Positions 26,980 to 35,959 of a DNA stretch of 40,623 nt are shown here, piece after piece (position 1 is the first letter of the stretch; every line of letters begins with the position of its first letter). The stretch comes from DATGIQ01 sp035295665 (GTDB lineage: Bacteria; Planctomycetota; Planctomycetia; Gemmatales; Gemmataceae): positions 1 to 40,623 of the forward strand of contig DATGIQ010000029.1 in the NCBI GenBank assembly GCA_035295665.1, in the 5' to 3' direction. Position numbers and translations under genes: made by a program. Below the pieces are notes generated by a model. That model saw only the letters and a list, made by a program, of their open reading frames with translations, was not told where the DNA came from and ran no database searches.

Positions 26980-28643
26980 CGTGGCAAGGTCCCCTGATCC
27001 GCAGCTTGCAGTCGAATACGGCCGAACAGCGTAGGTTCTGCCAATGGGCGGGCTACGCTCCTTGAGTCTTTCCGCGGAATCAACGTCTTCGCCATCCGTT
27101 TTGCGGCGGCGTTCATTCTCTGTAGGCCCAGATAACTCATCAGCAACCGCATGCCGTTCGTTCGTTCGCCCGTACCGGACGATATCTCGCGGTGAAGGGC
27201 TTTCAAATCCTTCCACGCCGCAGTGTGGTCGGCTCGTCGCCGGCCGTGGAGCTGCTCGATCCCCGTCAGGACAATCGATCCCGCTCTGCCCTCAGTCGTT
27301 GGAATCACGGCGAAGCTAGGCTGCCCGCCGAGATCGTAATGGAGATCATGGAGACGGCGCAACAGCGCCGCAGCTTCGCGAATCATGTGGCGGAATGATA
27401 CGGGCTCGACAGTGGGTCGTGCCAACCATTCACCGAGCGGGACAGCCGGCAGTGGAGGTTCGATGAGAAGAAAGGAGTCGATCGCAGGCCAAACTCCAGC
27501 CCGCTGACCAAATGCCAGGAGCTTCCATGTTCGTATGCCGTAGCGCTCCAGGCGCAGGATCTGGCCGGCTCGGAGGAGTTCGGGGGAGGTTGGTCGCTGT
27601 CGACGAATCAGCGACCAGTGATATCCAAGAAAACTGCTGCGGCGACGGCGAATAAGAAGCGCGGAGCGTCCGGTGGGTAGGTCTACCCGTGTCCGCGTTC
27701 CCCAATTATCCCGCTCGCCAGGGGGATTCGCCAAGCGCAGCCAATCCGGAATGACCCCAGCCAGCTCCATCTGAAACGGGCGGGTCAGACAGAGCGCTTC
27801 ACCATCTTGCCAGATCAATTCCGGAACATGGTTCGTCGCCGGGAGCTGGCGCATCTCTCGGATTCGTCGCTGACCGAGAAGTCGAGTGGCCAAGCGGGTG
27901 ATCCTGCGGGCTGCCCGTCGCAGAGTTGGGATGGCGGCTCTTCCGCGCGACCGGGATTTGCGCAGATAAGCAGCGAGACAAACGAGCCGTTCATGAACCG
28001 TTGCCAAATCCTCGGCCAGCGTTGCTTCCAGGGCCGCCAGGTTGCGGCTGCGCCGCCGCCAACTGAGCGAATGACGGCGGCGTGTACGCTGCCAATCGAG
28101 GAAATGTACCGTTCCTTCGCCGGGCCGAATCAGGACGTGTTTGGAATAGAGATCCGGATGATCAAATCCGGAGTTGTGAAGTTTGGCAAGGGCTTCACCC
28201 AGGTTGCGAGCGATCCGGCGGCGTTCCGTGGCCGGTGCCTGCCGCTGCTGGTGTAGAAAGGAGCGGAGTTCCATCGTCTCGGTCACTTCCCGCACCAGAA
28301 GAAACGCCCGGCCCTCGCGATCTTCTCCGACAGCGATCCAATCGGGGCAGCCGATGCCGGCGGGTTGCAAGCTGCGCAGGACCGCAGCTTCACGGCTCGA
28401 TTTTGATACGAACCCAAATCCGGCCAGCGCATTGAGCAGACGGTCCTTCCACGCAACACGATGCTCGCACTTCAAGAAGGCAGTGACCTCGGCCGGGCCC
28501 GAGCCGAGCCCGACCCGAGCCACATTCCGATCCGGGTGTCCGCAAATGATAATGGCTGGCATATCCAAGAAGGCCGCTGGCGTGTCCAGGCCTTGTTGCT
28601 GCAAGCAGTTTTGGTAGCGCGGATTGACGTTCAGGAATTCCAT
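26976..28643 (-). CDS. Tandem WaaP/InaA-like lipopolysaccharide kinase, second domain degenerate
   Basis: A 555-residue protein with two kinase-like halves. The first (about 30-240) has Lys58 in AFLKCEH, Glu85, the catalytic HPDLYSKHVLI (His162, Asp164) and the metal Asp183 in FLDWQR, as in LPS core heptose kinases of the WaaP/RfaP type. The second (about 310-500) repeats the plan: LLIRRRRSSFLG, then LLRRLHDLHYDL (Asp437). It has VLTGIEQL where the metal Asp would be, so it may be a pseudokinase. The two halves are joined by a very Arg-rich linker (190-265). GGGGAG lies 7 bases before the ATG. The stop overlaps the ATG of the GT4 gene. Location in the heptose cluster supports LPS-sugar phosphorylation, which is an inference. 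Confidence 0.8.
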   Translation of the reverse strand: MEFLNVNPRYQNCLQQQGLDTPAAFLDMPAIIICGHPDRNVARVGLGSGPAEVTAFLKCEHRVAWKDRLLNALAGFGFVSKSSREAAVLRSLQPAGIGCPDWIAVGEDREGRAFLLVREVTETMELRSFLHQQRQAPATERRRIARNLGEALAKLHNSGFDHPDLYSKHVLIRPGEGTVHFLDWQRTRRRHSLSWRRRSRNLAALEATLAEDLATVHERLVCLAAYLRKSRSRGRAAIPTLRRAARRITRLATRLLGQRRIREMRQLPATNHVPELIWQDGEALCLTRPFQMELAGVIPDWLRLANPPGERDNWGTRTRVDLPTGRSALLIRRRRSSFLGYHWSLIRRQRPTSPELLRAGQILRLERYGIRTWKLLAFGQRAGVWPAIDSFLLIEPPLPAVPLGEWLARPTVEPVSFRHMIREAAALLRRLHDLHYDLGGQPSFAVIPTTEGRAGSIVLTGIEQLHGRRRADHTAAWKDLKALHREISSGTGERTNGMRLLMSYLGLQRMNAAAKRMAKTLIPRKDSRSVARPLAEPTLFGRIRLQAADQGTLPR

Positions 28644-28655
28644 GGGCCGTCTCCC

Positions 28656-29723
28656 CTAGCTAGCTCGTAATGGTGCGGTGTGGGAGGTTTTCGGGAAGCG
28701 CGCCAGCAACTCTTCGGCGGCACTCAAGACCTCGGCTGGCGTGAGCAGCTTCATGCAGCGATGGTCGAAGGGGCAGACGCGCCGCTGGCAGGGCCCGCAA
28801 TCGACTCCCTTTTGCAGATGAACGGCCTTGGGATAAAAAGTCTCGGTCCAGGGAATGTGGGTTGGGCCGAAGAGAGTAAGGACCGGTCGATCGAAAGCAG
28901 CGGCGAAATGGCGCGGCCCGCTGTCGGTGGTGATGAGCAGGTCGGCTCGGCGAACGCAGGCCTTGGTCAATCCTAGAGACAGGGCATGATCGGCCAGAGA
29001 ATACACACCCGACGCGCCGGCAAGCAGGGTGATGCGACGAGCCAGCTCACGCTCCCCCGGTCCACACAAGACCAGCACCTTGCTGCCACGCTGGTGCACG
29101 AATTGCCGGGCCAGAGCTGCAAACTGCTCCACCGGCCAATACTTTGCCGATCCGAACGCTGCTCCCGGGTTCAGGCAGATGACTTCGTGCTGAGCGGTAA
29201 ATCCAGCCTGGTGCCACACGGCATCCGCCGCGGCCTCATCCCGTGGCGTCGTGAACAGCTCCATGCGAAGAGAAATCTCATTACATCCGACGGTCTGGGC
29301 CAACCGATTGTACGCCAGAATGACGGGGCTGGGCCGCAGCTTGCCCGCGGCATCGCGCACCGGATCAAGGACGTCCGTCAGCAGGAAGGATCGCCCATAA
29401 CGGGCATAGCCGACACGCCGCTGGCATCGCCCCATCCAGGCGACCAGCGCAGAGCGGAACGAATTTTGAAAAAGGATGGCGAGAGCCACATCGAGCTGTC
29501 GGAGGCGAGCCGCGACGGTCGGCCAACGGTGTGACCAGGGCCCGCGGGTATCCAGGAACACCAGCTCATGCATCCAGCCAGACCCTTCTAGCACGCCAGC
29601 GATGTACGGTCGAAGCACGCCAATCCGATGAGCGGCGGGGAATCGCTCCGCAAGTGCCCGAACTGCCGGCGTGGCCATCACCGCATCCCCGATCCAGTTT
29701 GGCCAGAACACCGCGATCCGCAT
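28656..29723 (-). CDS. Glycosyltransferase family 9, LPS heptosyltransferase (WaaF-like)
   Basis: A 355-residue GT9 enzyme. The start MRIAVFWPNWIGDAVMATPA carries the family G-D acceptor loop. LNPGAAFGSAKYWP and TDSGPRHFAAAFDRPVLTLFG form the ADP-heptose-binding C-terminal domain. A Cys-rich tail (CGPCQRRVC and HRCM) is a feature of several WaaF-like proteins. It transfers heptose from ADP-heptose to the LPS inner core. ATG 29723 (GGGGA at 5 bases) is chosen over the longer frame. The hldE gene that makes the donor precursor is 37 bases upstream, and the LPS kinase follows 12 bases downstream. Confidence 0.9.
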   Translation of the reverse strand: MRIAVFWPNWIGDAVMATPAVRALAERFPAAHRIGVLRPYIAGVLEGSGWMHELVFLDTRGPWSHRWPTVAARLRQLDVALAILFQNSFRSALVAWMGRCQRRVGYARYGRSFLLTDVLDPVRDAAGKLRPSPVILAYNRLAQTVGCNEISLRMELFTTPRDEAAADAVWHQAGFTAQHEVICLNPGAAFGSAKYWPVEQFAALARQFVHQRGSKVLVLCGPGERELARRITLLAGASGVYSLADHALSLGLTKACVRRADLLITTDSGPRHFAAAFDRPVLTLFGPTHIPWTETFYPKAVHLQKGVDCGPCQRRVCPFDHRCMKLLTPAEVLSAAEELLARFPKTSHTAPLRAS

Positions 29724-29760
29724 GGCAATCCCCAATTGCAGATCAAGAATCGACCGTGCT

Positions 29761-31236
29761 TCAGGCGGCTCCGAGCTTCTGAAGGATCCGTGTCGTCGAA
29801 AAGCCTTCACGGAGGCCAGTGAGGTGAACCCGGCCGCCGTACGATTCCACGAGCGCCGCACCGACAACCTGGTCCTTGCGGTAATCCCCTCCTTTGACCA
29901 GGACATCGGGGTGAACTGCTTCGATCAGGGCCAACGGCATCGGTTCGTCGAAGAATGTGAGGTAATCGACGGCTTGGAGGCCGGCCAGCACCAAGGCCCG
30001 GGCGTCCTGGGGATGGACAGGTCGACCGTGACCCTTCAGGGATTGGACGCTGGCATCGCTATTGAGGCCGACGACCAGCAGGTCGGCCTGGGCGCGGGCT
30101 TCCTGAAGAAATTGGACATGCCCCGCATGCAACACATCAAAGCAGCCGTTGGTGAAGGCCACGCGTTGGCCCAGGCGGCGCCGACTTTCCAGCTCGTGGC
30201 GGAGGGCCTTGGGTTCGAGGATCTTTTGCGATCCCGTCGGCCCGGTCCGGAGCAGGTCGCGGAGCATCTCATCCCGGGTCACCGTGACCACGCCGATCTT
30301 TTCGACTTCCAGGCCGCCGGCAATGTTGGCCAAGCGGATGGCGGGGTCGTAGTCAGCTCCCGCGGCCAAAGCCATGCCCAACACGCTCATCACCATGTCG
30401 CCGGCGCCGGTGATGTCGTACACCTGGCGGGGTCGAGTCGGAAATAGTTGCCGCCGACCATCGCGGTGCACGAGCGCCATGCCGTCTTTATCGAGGGTGA
30501 TGATGGCGGCTTCCATATCGAGCTGTTCTTGGAGCTGGTCGGCCGCCTCCAACGCTTCGTCCGTGTTGGATAGCATCCGTCCGGTGGCCAAACCCGCTTC
30601 CAAGCGATTCGGCGTCATCGCCGAGCACCCACGATACTTGCCATAGTCGGATCCACGAACGGGGTCCACGATCGTGCGCAAGCCGTGCTGCCGTGTCCCG
30701 GCGAGCGTCGCCGTCAGCGTCGCCGGCGTGCACACCCCCTTGTCATAATCGCTGATCAGCACGATGTCAGCCTTGCGTACCTGATGCTCAATCGCCTGGC
30801 AGAGAGCGCTCTGGATGTTGGCGGACACGGGCTGCCGCGTTTCATAATCGACGCGGATCATTTGCTGGGGATGGCGGTGCTGCGCCCGGCCAATGTAGCG
30901 TTCCTTCACCGTGCTGGGACGGCCCGGGTCATGGACCACCCCTTCGTGATCGATCTCCAGTTCCGTAAGGAGTTGGCGGATGCGCCCCCCATCCGCGTCC
31001 TTGCCGACGACGCCAGCCAGCGCCACCCGGGCACCCAGGGCCCGTAGCATGGTGGCAACACTGCTGGCCCCGCCGAGCCGCTCCTCGCGTCTGTCGGCGT
31101 GCAACAAAATGACGGGGGCTTCCTGACTAATGCGCTCGGCATCCCCCCAGACGTAGCGATCGAGCATCACATCGCCTACGACCAGGACGTGTGGGTGACC
31201 CAGGTGCTGGACGAGTTCGATCAGATCGGCGGACAT
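29761..31236 (-). CDS. hldE: Bifunctional heptose 7-phosphate kinase / heptose 1-phosphate adenylyltransferase
   Basis: A 491-residue two-domain enzyme (also named RfaE). Residues 1-330 form a PfkB/ribokinase fold: DVMLDRYVWGD, GGASSVATMLRALGA, ISDYDKGVCTPA and the catalytic ITGAGDMV. Residues 345-491 form a nucleotidyltransferase with FTNGCFDVLHAGHV and VKGGDYRKDQVVGA. It phosphorylates D-glycero-D-manno-heptose 7-phosphate at C1 and later adenylates the 1-phosphate, giving ADP-heptose after GmhB acts. GmhA, GmhB and HldD are not seen in the window. GGAG lies 5 bases before the ATG. The neighbouring GT9 gene supports the role. Confidence 0.95.
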   Translation of the reverse strand: MSADLIELVQHLGHPHVLVVGDVMLDRYVWGDAERISQEAPVILLHADRREERLGGASSVATMLRALGARVALAGVVGKDADGGRIRQLLTELEIDHEGVVHDPGRPSTVKERYIGRAQHRHPQQMIRVDYETRQPVSANIQSALCQAIEHQVRKADIVLISDYDKGVCTPATLTATLAGTRQHGLRTIVDPVRGSDYGKYRGCSAMTPNRLEAGLATGRMLSNTDEALEAADQLQEQLDMEAAIITLDKDGMALVHRDGRRQLFPTRPRQVYDITGAGDMVMSVLGMALAAGADYDPAIRLANIAGGLEVEKIGVVTVTRDEMLRDLLRTGPTGSQKILEPKALRHELESRRRLGQRVAFTNGCFDVLHAGHVQFLQEARAQADLLVVGLNSDASVQSLKGHGRPVHPQDARALVLAGLQAVDYLTFFDEPMPLALIEAVHPDVLVKGGDYRKDQVVGAALVESYGGRVHLTGLREGFSTTRILQKLGAA

Positions 31237-31287
31237 GGTTTCTCCCAGACGGAAACATGGTGGCGGCTGGCGGGATTCAGTGCCGGA

Positions 31288-32256
31288 TTACGCGGCCTGC
31301 TCGGCGGCTGCCAGGCGATAGCCCGTGGCGGCCAGGCGTTCCGCCACGGCTGCATGGAGCAAGGGGAGAAGGATCTCGTGGTGACCGATCAGCTCGTAGC
31401 CATGCGCCGCCGGCCGATCCAGGACGTTTACCTTACTTCGGTATTGAACTTGCTTGTCCACGTTCACGGTGATCAAACCGTCCAGGTTATGGCCGAAGTT
31501 GCGGGCAACGCTGACGGCCTTGAGAAATACCTCCGGTAAAACCACTGCGCTTCCGAGGTTGAGCCAGACACCCTGCTGCATGGTCGCCACCACGCTACAA
31601 AGGCGGCGGAAATCGATGAGCGATGCCTCCCCTAGCGCCGCACCCGAGACATGCGGGTGCATATGGACGGTATCGGTGCCGAGAGCGACGTGGATCGTGC
31701 ACGGAATTCCTGCCCGGTGGGCTGCCAGCACCAGACTCCCATCGGCATAGGGGCAGTTGAGCTCATCGAGGTAGCGTCCCAGCGCCCCCCCGAAGCCAGT
31801 GTCGTTCTCCGCCCCCATGCGCGAGGCCACGGCAAAGGCGTCCGCTGTTTCGCGAGCCATGCCAAACTGGCCGGTGGGCAATTGCGAGGCGACGTCCTCA
31901 CTGGTCTTGCCGGCCAGGGCGAGCTCGAAGTCATGAATGGCGGCAGCCCCATTCAGGACCACCCCACTGAGAAGCCCGCGCTGGATCCAATCGATGAGAT
32001 ACGGCGCGCAGCCGGTCTTGATAACATGGCCACCCAGGGCCGCCACGACCGTGCGGGATTCGTGGTGCGCGCGGCAGAGATGATCGCGGATCGTTCGCAA
32101 GTCGTTGCCGGCCAGCTGCCGCGGCAAGGCATTGAGCCAGTCGCCGATGGTGGCGCCGGCTTCCACGGGCCAGCCGAGATCTTCGTAAAACACTTTCGAA
32201 GGGCGGGCGATCAGTTCATACGTCTTCAAGCCGTGCAGATCAATCGGTTCGATCAT
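31288..32256 (-). CDS. Deoxyhypusine-synthase-like protein of unknown function in the LPS cluster
   Basis: A 322-residue soluble protein. Its middle has a Rossmann-like rhythm: ALGGHVIKTGCAPYLIDW, VVLNGAAAIHDFELALAGKT, then SLVLAAHRAGIPCTIHVALG and LNLGSAVVLPEVFLKAV. This order recalls deoxyhypusine synthase, an NAD enzyme acting on eIF5A in archaea and eukaryotes and found in scattered bacterial homologues. The usual active-site lysine region near the C-terminus is not recognisable, so the reaction may differ. A His-rich segment (TDTVHMHPH, 195-202) could bind metal. ATG 32256 with GGAGG at about 6 bases is chosen over a longer frame. It sits between lpxK and hldE, which points to lipid A or heptose metabolism, but that is only context. 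Confidence 0.72.
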   Translation of the reverse strand: MIEPIDLHGLKTYELIARPSKVFYEDLGWPVEAGATIGDWLNALPRQLAGNDLRTIRDHLCRAHHESRTVVAALGGHVIKTGCAPYLIDWIQRGLLSGVVLNGAAAIHDFELALAGKTSEDVASQLPTGQFGMARETADAFAVASRMGAENDTGFGGALGRYLDELNCPYADGSLVLAAHRAGIPCTIHVALGTDTVHMHPHVSGAALGEASLIDFRRLCSVVATMQQGVWLNLGSAVVLPEVFLKAVSVARNFGHNLDGLITVNVDKQVQYRSKVNVLDRPAAHGYELIGHHEILLPLLHAAVAERLAATGYRLAAAEQAA

Positions 32257-32314
32257 CCTTGACCTCCTCACAGTCGACATTCCATTTCGCGGCCGCCCGC
32301 AGCACCGAATCAGC

Positions 32315-33436
32315 CTAGGGTCCACTCCCCATAGGGCAGCGAATCACAGACACGAGTCTACGATGCAGGGTATCCTGGCCTCTCTCGACATGTAGACAAA
32401 TCCGCAAGGCCCAAAGTGTCCGGCCGCCCAGTTGGGTCAGGCGAAGTTTGACCAGATCCTTTTGAGTCGTCATGATCAAGCATCCGTCTGCCTGCCGCTC
32501 TGCCCAGCCCCTTAATTCCTCAACATCGGTCCGTGTGTAGGCATGATGATCCGCAAACGTGCGGAAATCCAGGATATTGGCACCGAGGCCCACCAACGAC
32601 TGCCGAAACGCCTGCGGGTTGCCGAGGCCGCAAAAAGCCGCTACCGGCCGTGCTTTCAGTGTCTCCAGCCGAGCGGTCTCCTGTTCACTGTTACGCAATA
32701 CCATGGGCCGGTGCATGGTTCTGACCACCGGGACATTGGGGGCATGCTTGGCAATCGTTGCCTCGATCTGCACGCATCGGCTTTCTTCCGCCTGGTCACA
32801 GCGGGTTAGCAATATCACGGCCGCCCGACTGAGACTCCGCACCGGTTCGCGTAACAAGCCACGAGGGAATAAATAGCCGGGGCCCCACGGGTTGGTGGCA
32901 TCGACCAGGACCAGATCCAAATCTCGTTGGAGCCGGCGGTGCTGGAAGCCGTCATCCAGGATCAGGAGTTCGCTTTCGAGTTCTTCCACAGCAACCCGAG
33001 CCAAGCTGACGCGGTCGGCACCCTGGAGGTGTGGCACATCGGGTAAGTTTTCCTCCAGGACGAAGGCTTCGTCATTGCGTCCCGTTTGGCTGCCATAGCC
33101 TCGGCTGAGGATGGCGACACGCAGTCCTTGTTCGCGATAGAACCGGGCGACATATTCCACGCACGGGGTTTTGCCGGTGCCACCTAATGTCAAGTTCCCG
33201 ATGCTCACCACGGCAACCGAAGCCCGTTCGCTGCGCTTCCAGCCGCGCTCGTACAGCCGATTTCGCAGCTCCATCCCCCAACCGTAAGGAACGCTCACCA
33301 GGCGAAGCCCGCCGCGCTGCAGGCTTGGCCACCATCCTCGCATCTGGCCGTGGATCAAGGCTCGATAGTAGTCGCCGGAGAGCGCCAAGGGGTGTGACTC
33401 GATCGGTAACGTTCCGGGTAGATCCTCCAGCGGCAC
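32315..33436 (-). CDS. lpxK: Tetraacyldisaccharide 4'-kinase
   Basis: A 373-residue inner-membrane-associated kinase. The P-loop is GNLTLGGTGKTP, followed by YVARFYREQGLRVAILSRGYG and the LpxK signature LDDGFQHRRLQRDLDLVLVD, then FPRGLLREP. It phosphorylates the 4' position of the lipid A disaccharide precursor to give lipid IVA. The start is GTG 33436; GGAG lies about 17 bases upstream, so the ribosome site is weak, but N-terminal segments resemble other LpxK proteins. WaaA (Kdo transferase), the usual neighbour, is not in the window. The DHS-like gene follows 58 bases downstream. Confidence 0.94.
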   Translation of the reverse strand: MPLEDLPGTLPIESHPLALSGDYYRALIHGQMRGWWPSLQRGGLRLVSVPYGWGMELRNRLYERGWKRSERASVAVVSIGNLTLGGTGKTPCVEYVARFYREQGLRVAILSRGYGSQTGRNDEAFVLEENLPDVPHLQGADRVSLARVAVEELESELLILDDGFQHRRLQRDLDLVLVDATNPWGPGYLFPRGLLREPVRSLSRAAVILLTRCDQAEESRCVQIEATIAKHAPNVPVVRTMHRPMVLRNSEQETARLETLKARPVAAFCGLGNPQAFRQSLVGLGANILDFRTFADHHAYTRTDVEELRGWAERQADGCLIMTTQKDLVKLRLTQLGGRTLWALRICLHVERGQDTLHRRLVSVIRCPMGSGP

Positions 33437-33463
33437 TGTTATAGCCCGAGGCTCCTTGGGCTG

Positions 33464-33799
33464 TCAATTGGATTCCCGCGGCGTGCTCGAGGGACGCTCG
33501 GCCTCGGGAGGCAACGGCGTTGCACCGGGCGGCGGCGTTCCCTTGCCGGCGCGGATGTAGAGCGCACGGCGACGCTCGTAATCGGCGGGGGTCAGATGTT
33601 CCAGCTCGGTCTCGCCGCCGCAAACTGCCTGTTGATGGAGTTGCTCGAGGAACGGAATGCACCAGCCGCACCCTGTTCCGGCACCCCCGCACTCCGAGAG
33701 CTGACTTGGAACCTTGGGCCGGCACCGGCGAATAAAATTGACGAGCTTCCGCTTGGTGACGTGGAAACAGTAGCAGATCTTGGCATCCGCGTCCATCAT
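33464..33799 (-). CDS. BFD-like [2Fe-2S]-binding protein
   Basis: A 111-residue protein with a Fer2_BFD-type domain in the first 60 residues: CYCFHVTKRKL gives a CxC pair, and GTGCGWC gives CxxC. These four cysteines bind a 2Fe-2S cluster in bacterioferritin-associated ferredoxin and similar domains. The C-terminal 40 residues are Pro-rich and probably disordered. Partners may be a bacterioferritin or a reductase, none of which is in the window. A GGAGAGGG box precedes the ATG at 33799; ATG 33796 is equally possible. It lies 27 bases before lpxK, in the same direction. Confidence 0.82.
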   Translation of the reverse strand: MMDADAKICYCFHVTKRKLVNFIRRCRPKVPSQLSECGGAGTGCGWCIPFLEQLHQQAVCGGETELEHLTPADYERRRALYIRAGKGTPPPGATPLPPEAERPSSTPRESN

Positions 33800-33990
33800 C
33801 GCCCTCTCCGCCGGAATCCACGCATGAGCAACTCACCCATCATATCGCAAAGGATTGAAATCGGGAAAGCCGCGGTCCATGCCGCTGCTCGGCCCGCTCG
33901 CGATGGCCAAACGGGGGAGCGAACCGGTACGATAGCTTCCATAGCCGGACGAAGTACAATGAGACGATGCTTTCCCGGAGGAAAGCGCTC

Positions 33991-35955
33991 ATGGAACAGC
34001 CCTTCATCCTCTGCGGTCTGGGACGGATCGGATGGCGCGTCCTGGAGTATCTCCAGACTGCCGGCCTGCCGGTGGTCGTCGTGGATACGCGCTGCGATCC
34101 CAGGGACCCCCGATTGGGGAAGACCATCCTCGTCAAGGGCGACTGCCGCAAAAAGAATGTGCTCCTAGAAGCAGGCGTGGCCCAGGCTCGTGGCGTCCTC
34201 ATCATGACCAATGATGACTTGGTGAACATCTCCACGGCTCTCATGGTCCGCCACCTCAACGCGGATGTCCGAGTCGTGATGCGATTGTTCACACAAAACC
34301 TCATCGCGCGTCTGGGCCATGCAGTCAAAAATGTCTATGCCCTGAGCACCGCAACGTTGACGGCACCGCTCTTTGCGCTCTCGGCCCTCACGGGGCACGC
34401 TCTCGGAACGCTTCGTCTGGAAGGGGTAAAGGATGGGTTGCGCCAGGTGGCGGAATGGATGATCACGGCCAATTCGCCCGCCAAAGGTCAAACGATCGCG
34501 GCTGCCGCCCAGAGCTGCGAAGTCTTGGTCCTGGCTCACTGTCCGAACCACGGGAAGGTCCGTTTCCTGCACGATATCGATCCGGAGACCCGACTGGCTG
34601 CGGGCGATCATCTGATCGTCTGCGGGGAACCGCGGGTCATCGTTCAACTGGTTGAGGAAGACGCGGCCCTGTCCAATGTCCGCTGGGCCGGATGGGTACA
34701 GCGGATGGGACGCGTCTTCTGGCGGACCCTGGCCGAAGTGGACGTAGCCGTGAAGGTCTGTGGTGCGGTGCTGGCGGCCGTGATCCTGATTAGCACGATC
34801 GTCCTGGATTTGACGCTCGCCAACCATCGCCACGAATTGGCCCACGCCTTCTTTCGGACCATCAGCCTGATGGCCACGGGGGCCGACATGAAGGAGGACG
34901 AGCTTCCCCAAGATTGGCAAAAGATTTTTGCCAGCGTCTTGCGGATCTCCGGTGCTGCCTTGATGGCTGCATTCACCGCCATCGTCACCAACTACCTTCT
35001 CCGCGCCCGGCTTGGCGGCGCGCTCGAAGTCCGCCGCATTCCAGACGGTGGACACGTCGTCGTTTGCGGCCTGGGCAATATCGGGTTCCGGGTGGTCGAA
35101 GAGTTGGTAAAGAGCGAGGAACGGGTCGTGGTCATTGAGCAAGCGCGCGACAGCCGATTTGTCGCTACGGCTCGACGCCTCGGCGTTCCTGTCCTGATCG
35201 GCGATGCCACAATCGCTCCCGTGCTGCGCCAGGCCAACGTTGTCAACGCCCGTGCCGTCATCGCGGCCACCAGCGACGACCTGATCAACCTGGAAGTTGC
35301 GCTCATGGTCCGTGAGCTGGATCCAAGCAAGCGCGTGGTTCTGCACTTGTCGGACCCCAACCTGGCCCAAACGCTCCGGGAGGCTGCCAATGTGCGGCTG
35401 GCGCTGTCCATTCCCACGCTGGCAGCGCCGACGTTTGTGGCCGCCCTGTTCGGCGATCGTGTCCAAAATGTTTTCATGGTGGATGGGAGATTGCTCGCCG
35501 CTTTTGAAGTGGTCGTTCCCTCCATCGATCCCTGCCTGGCGGGACAGTCGGTGCGGGCGGTGTCCGTGGATTATGGCCTGGTTCCGGTGGCCGTGATCGA
35601 TGCTCAGGGGATCTTGCATCCGCGGCCAAGCGAAGTTCGCCTCGAGTGTGGCTCGCGCTTCGTTGCCATCAGTATGCTCACCGATCTCGAACGGTTGCTG
35701 CGCCGCCAGCCGGCACCGAAGAATTTTGCTGTCGACGTTGGAGCGGTGCCTGAATCCAAACGAGCCTTCTTGGCCTCCCTCCTGGCCAACAAACAAGCGG
35801 GCAGCGCAGCAGCGGCCGAAAACCTTCTGGATCACCCGCCCCTGTGTCTGGCAAGCGATTTGACGCGCGGCCAAGCGGAAGACTTGGTGGCGTTGCTTCA
35901 ACGAGAAGACATCCCCGTGACGCTCAGGCAACTCGTTCAGCCGCCATCCTATTAA
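33991..35955 (+). CDS. RCK-channel-RCK potassium channel-like protein with atypical filter
   Basis: A 654-residue membrane protein with TrkA-N (RCK) domains on both sides of a two-helix pore module. RCK1 (5-115) has ILCGLGRIGWRV and MTNDDLVNISTALMVR, with a TrkA-C-like part (142-222). TM1 is about 255-275, and the re-entrant region and TM2 about 284-336. RCK2 (353-480) has VVCGLGNIGFRVVEEL, and a second TrkA-C-like part follows (495-565). The filter position reads ISLMATGADMKED instead of a TVGYGD-like sequence, so K+ selectivity is doubtful. ATG 33991 with GGAGGAA upstream is chosen over ATG 33967. It is divergent from the BFD gene and its stop is 4 bases from the convergent neighbour. The role may be K+ or other ion flux gated by NAD(H) or nucleotides. 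Confidence 0.85.
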   Translation: MEQPFILCGLGRIGWRVLEYLQTAGLPVVVVDTRCDPRDPRLGKTILVKGDCRKKNVLLEAGVAQARGVLIMTNDDLVNISTALMVRHLNADVRVVMRLFTQNLIARLGHAVKNVYALSTATLTAPLFALSALTGHALGTLRLEGVKDGLRQVAEWMITANSPAKGQTIAAAAQSCEVLVLAHCPNHGKVRFLHDIDPETRLAAGDHLIVCGEPRVIVQLVEEDAALSNVRWAGWVQRMGRVFWRTLAEVDVAVKVCGAVLAAVILISTIVLDLTLANHRHELAHAFFRTISLMATGADMKEDELPQDWQKIFASVLRISGAALMAAFTAIVTNYLLRARLGGALEVRRIPDGGHVVVCGLGNIGFRVVEELVKSEERVVVIEQARDSRFVATARRLGVPVLIGDATIAPVLRQANVVNARAVIAATSDDLINLEVALMVRELDPSKRVVLHLSDPNLAQTLREAANVRLALSIPTLAAPTFVAALFGDRVQNVFMVDGRLLAAFEVVVPSIDPCLAGQSVRAVSVDYGLVPVAVIDAQGILHPRPSEVRLECGSRFVAISMLTDLERLLRRQPAPKNFAVDVGAVPESKRAFLASLLANKQAGSAAAAENLLDHPPLCLASDLTRGQAEDLVALLQREDIPVTLRQLVQPPSY

Positions 35956-35959
35956 GAAA

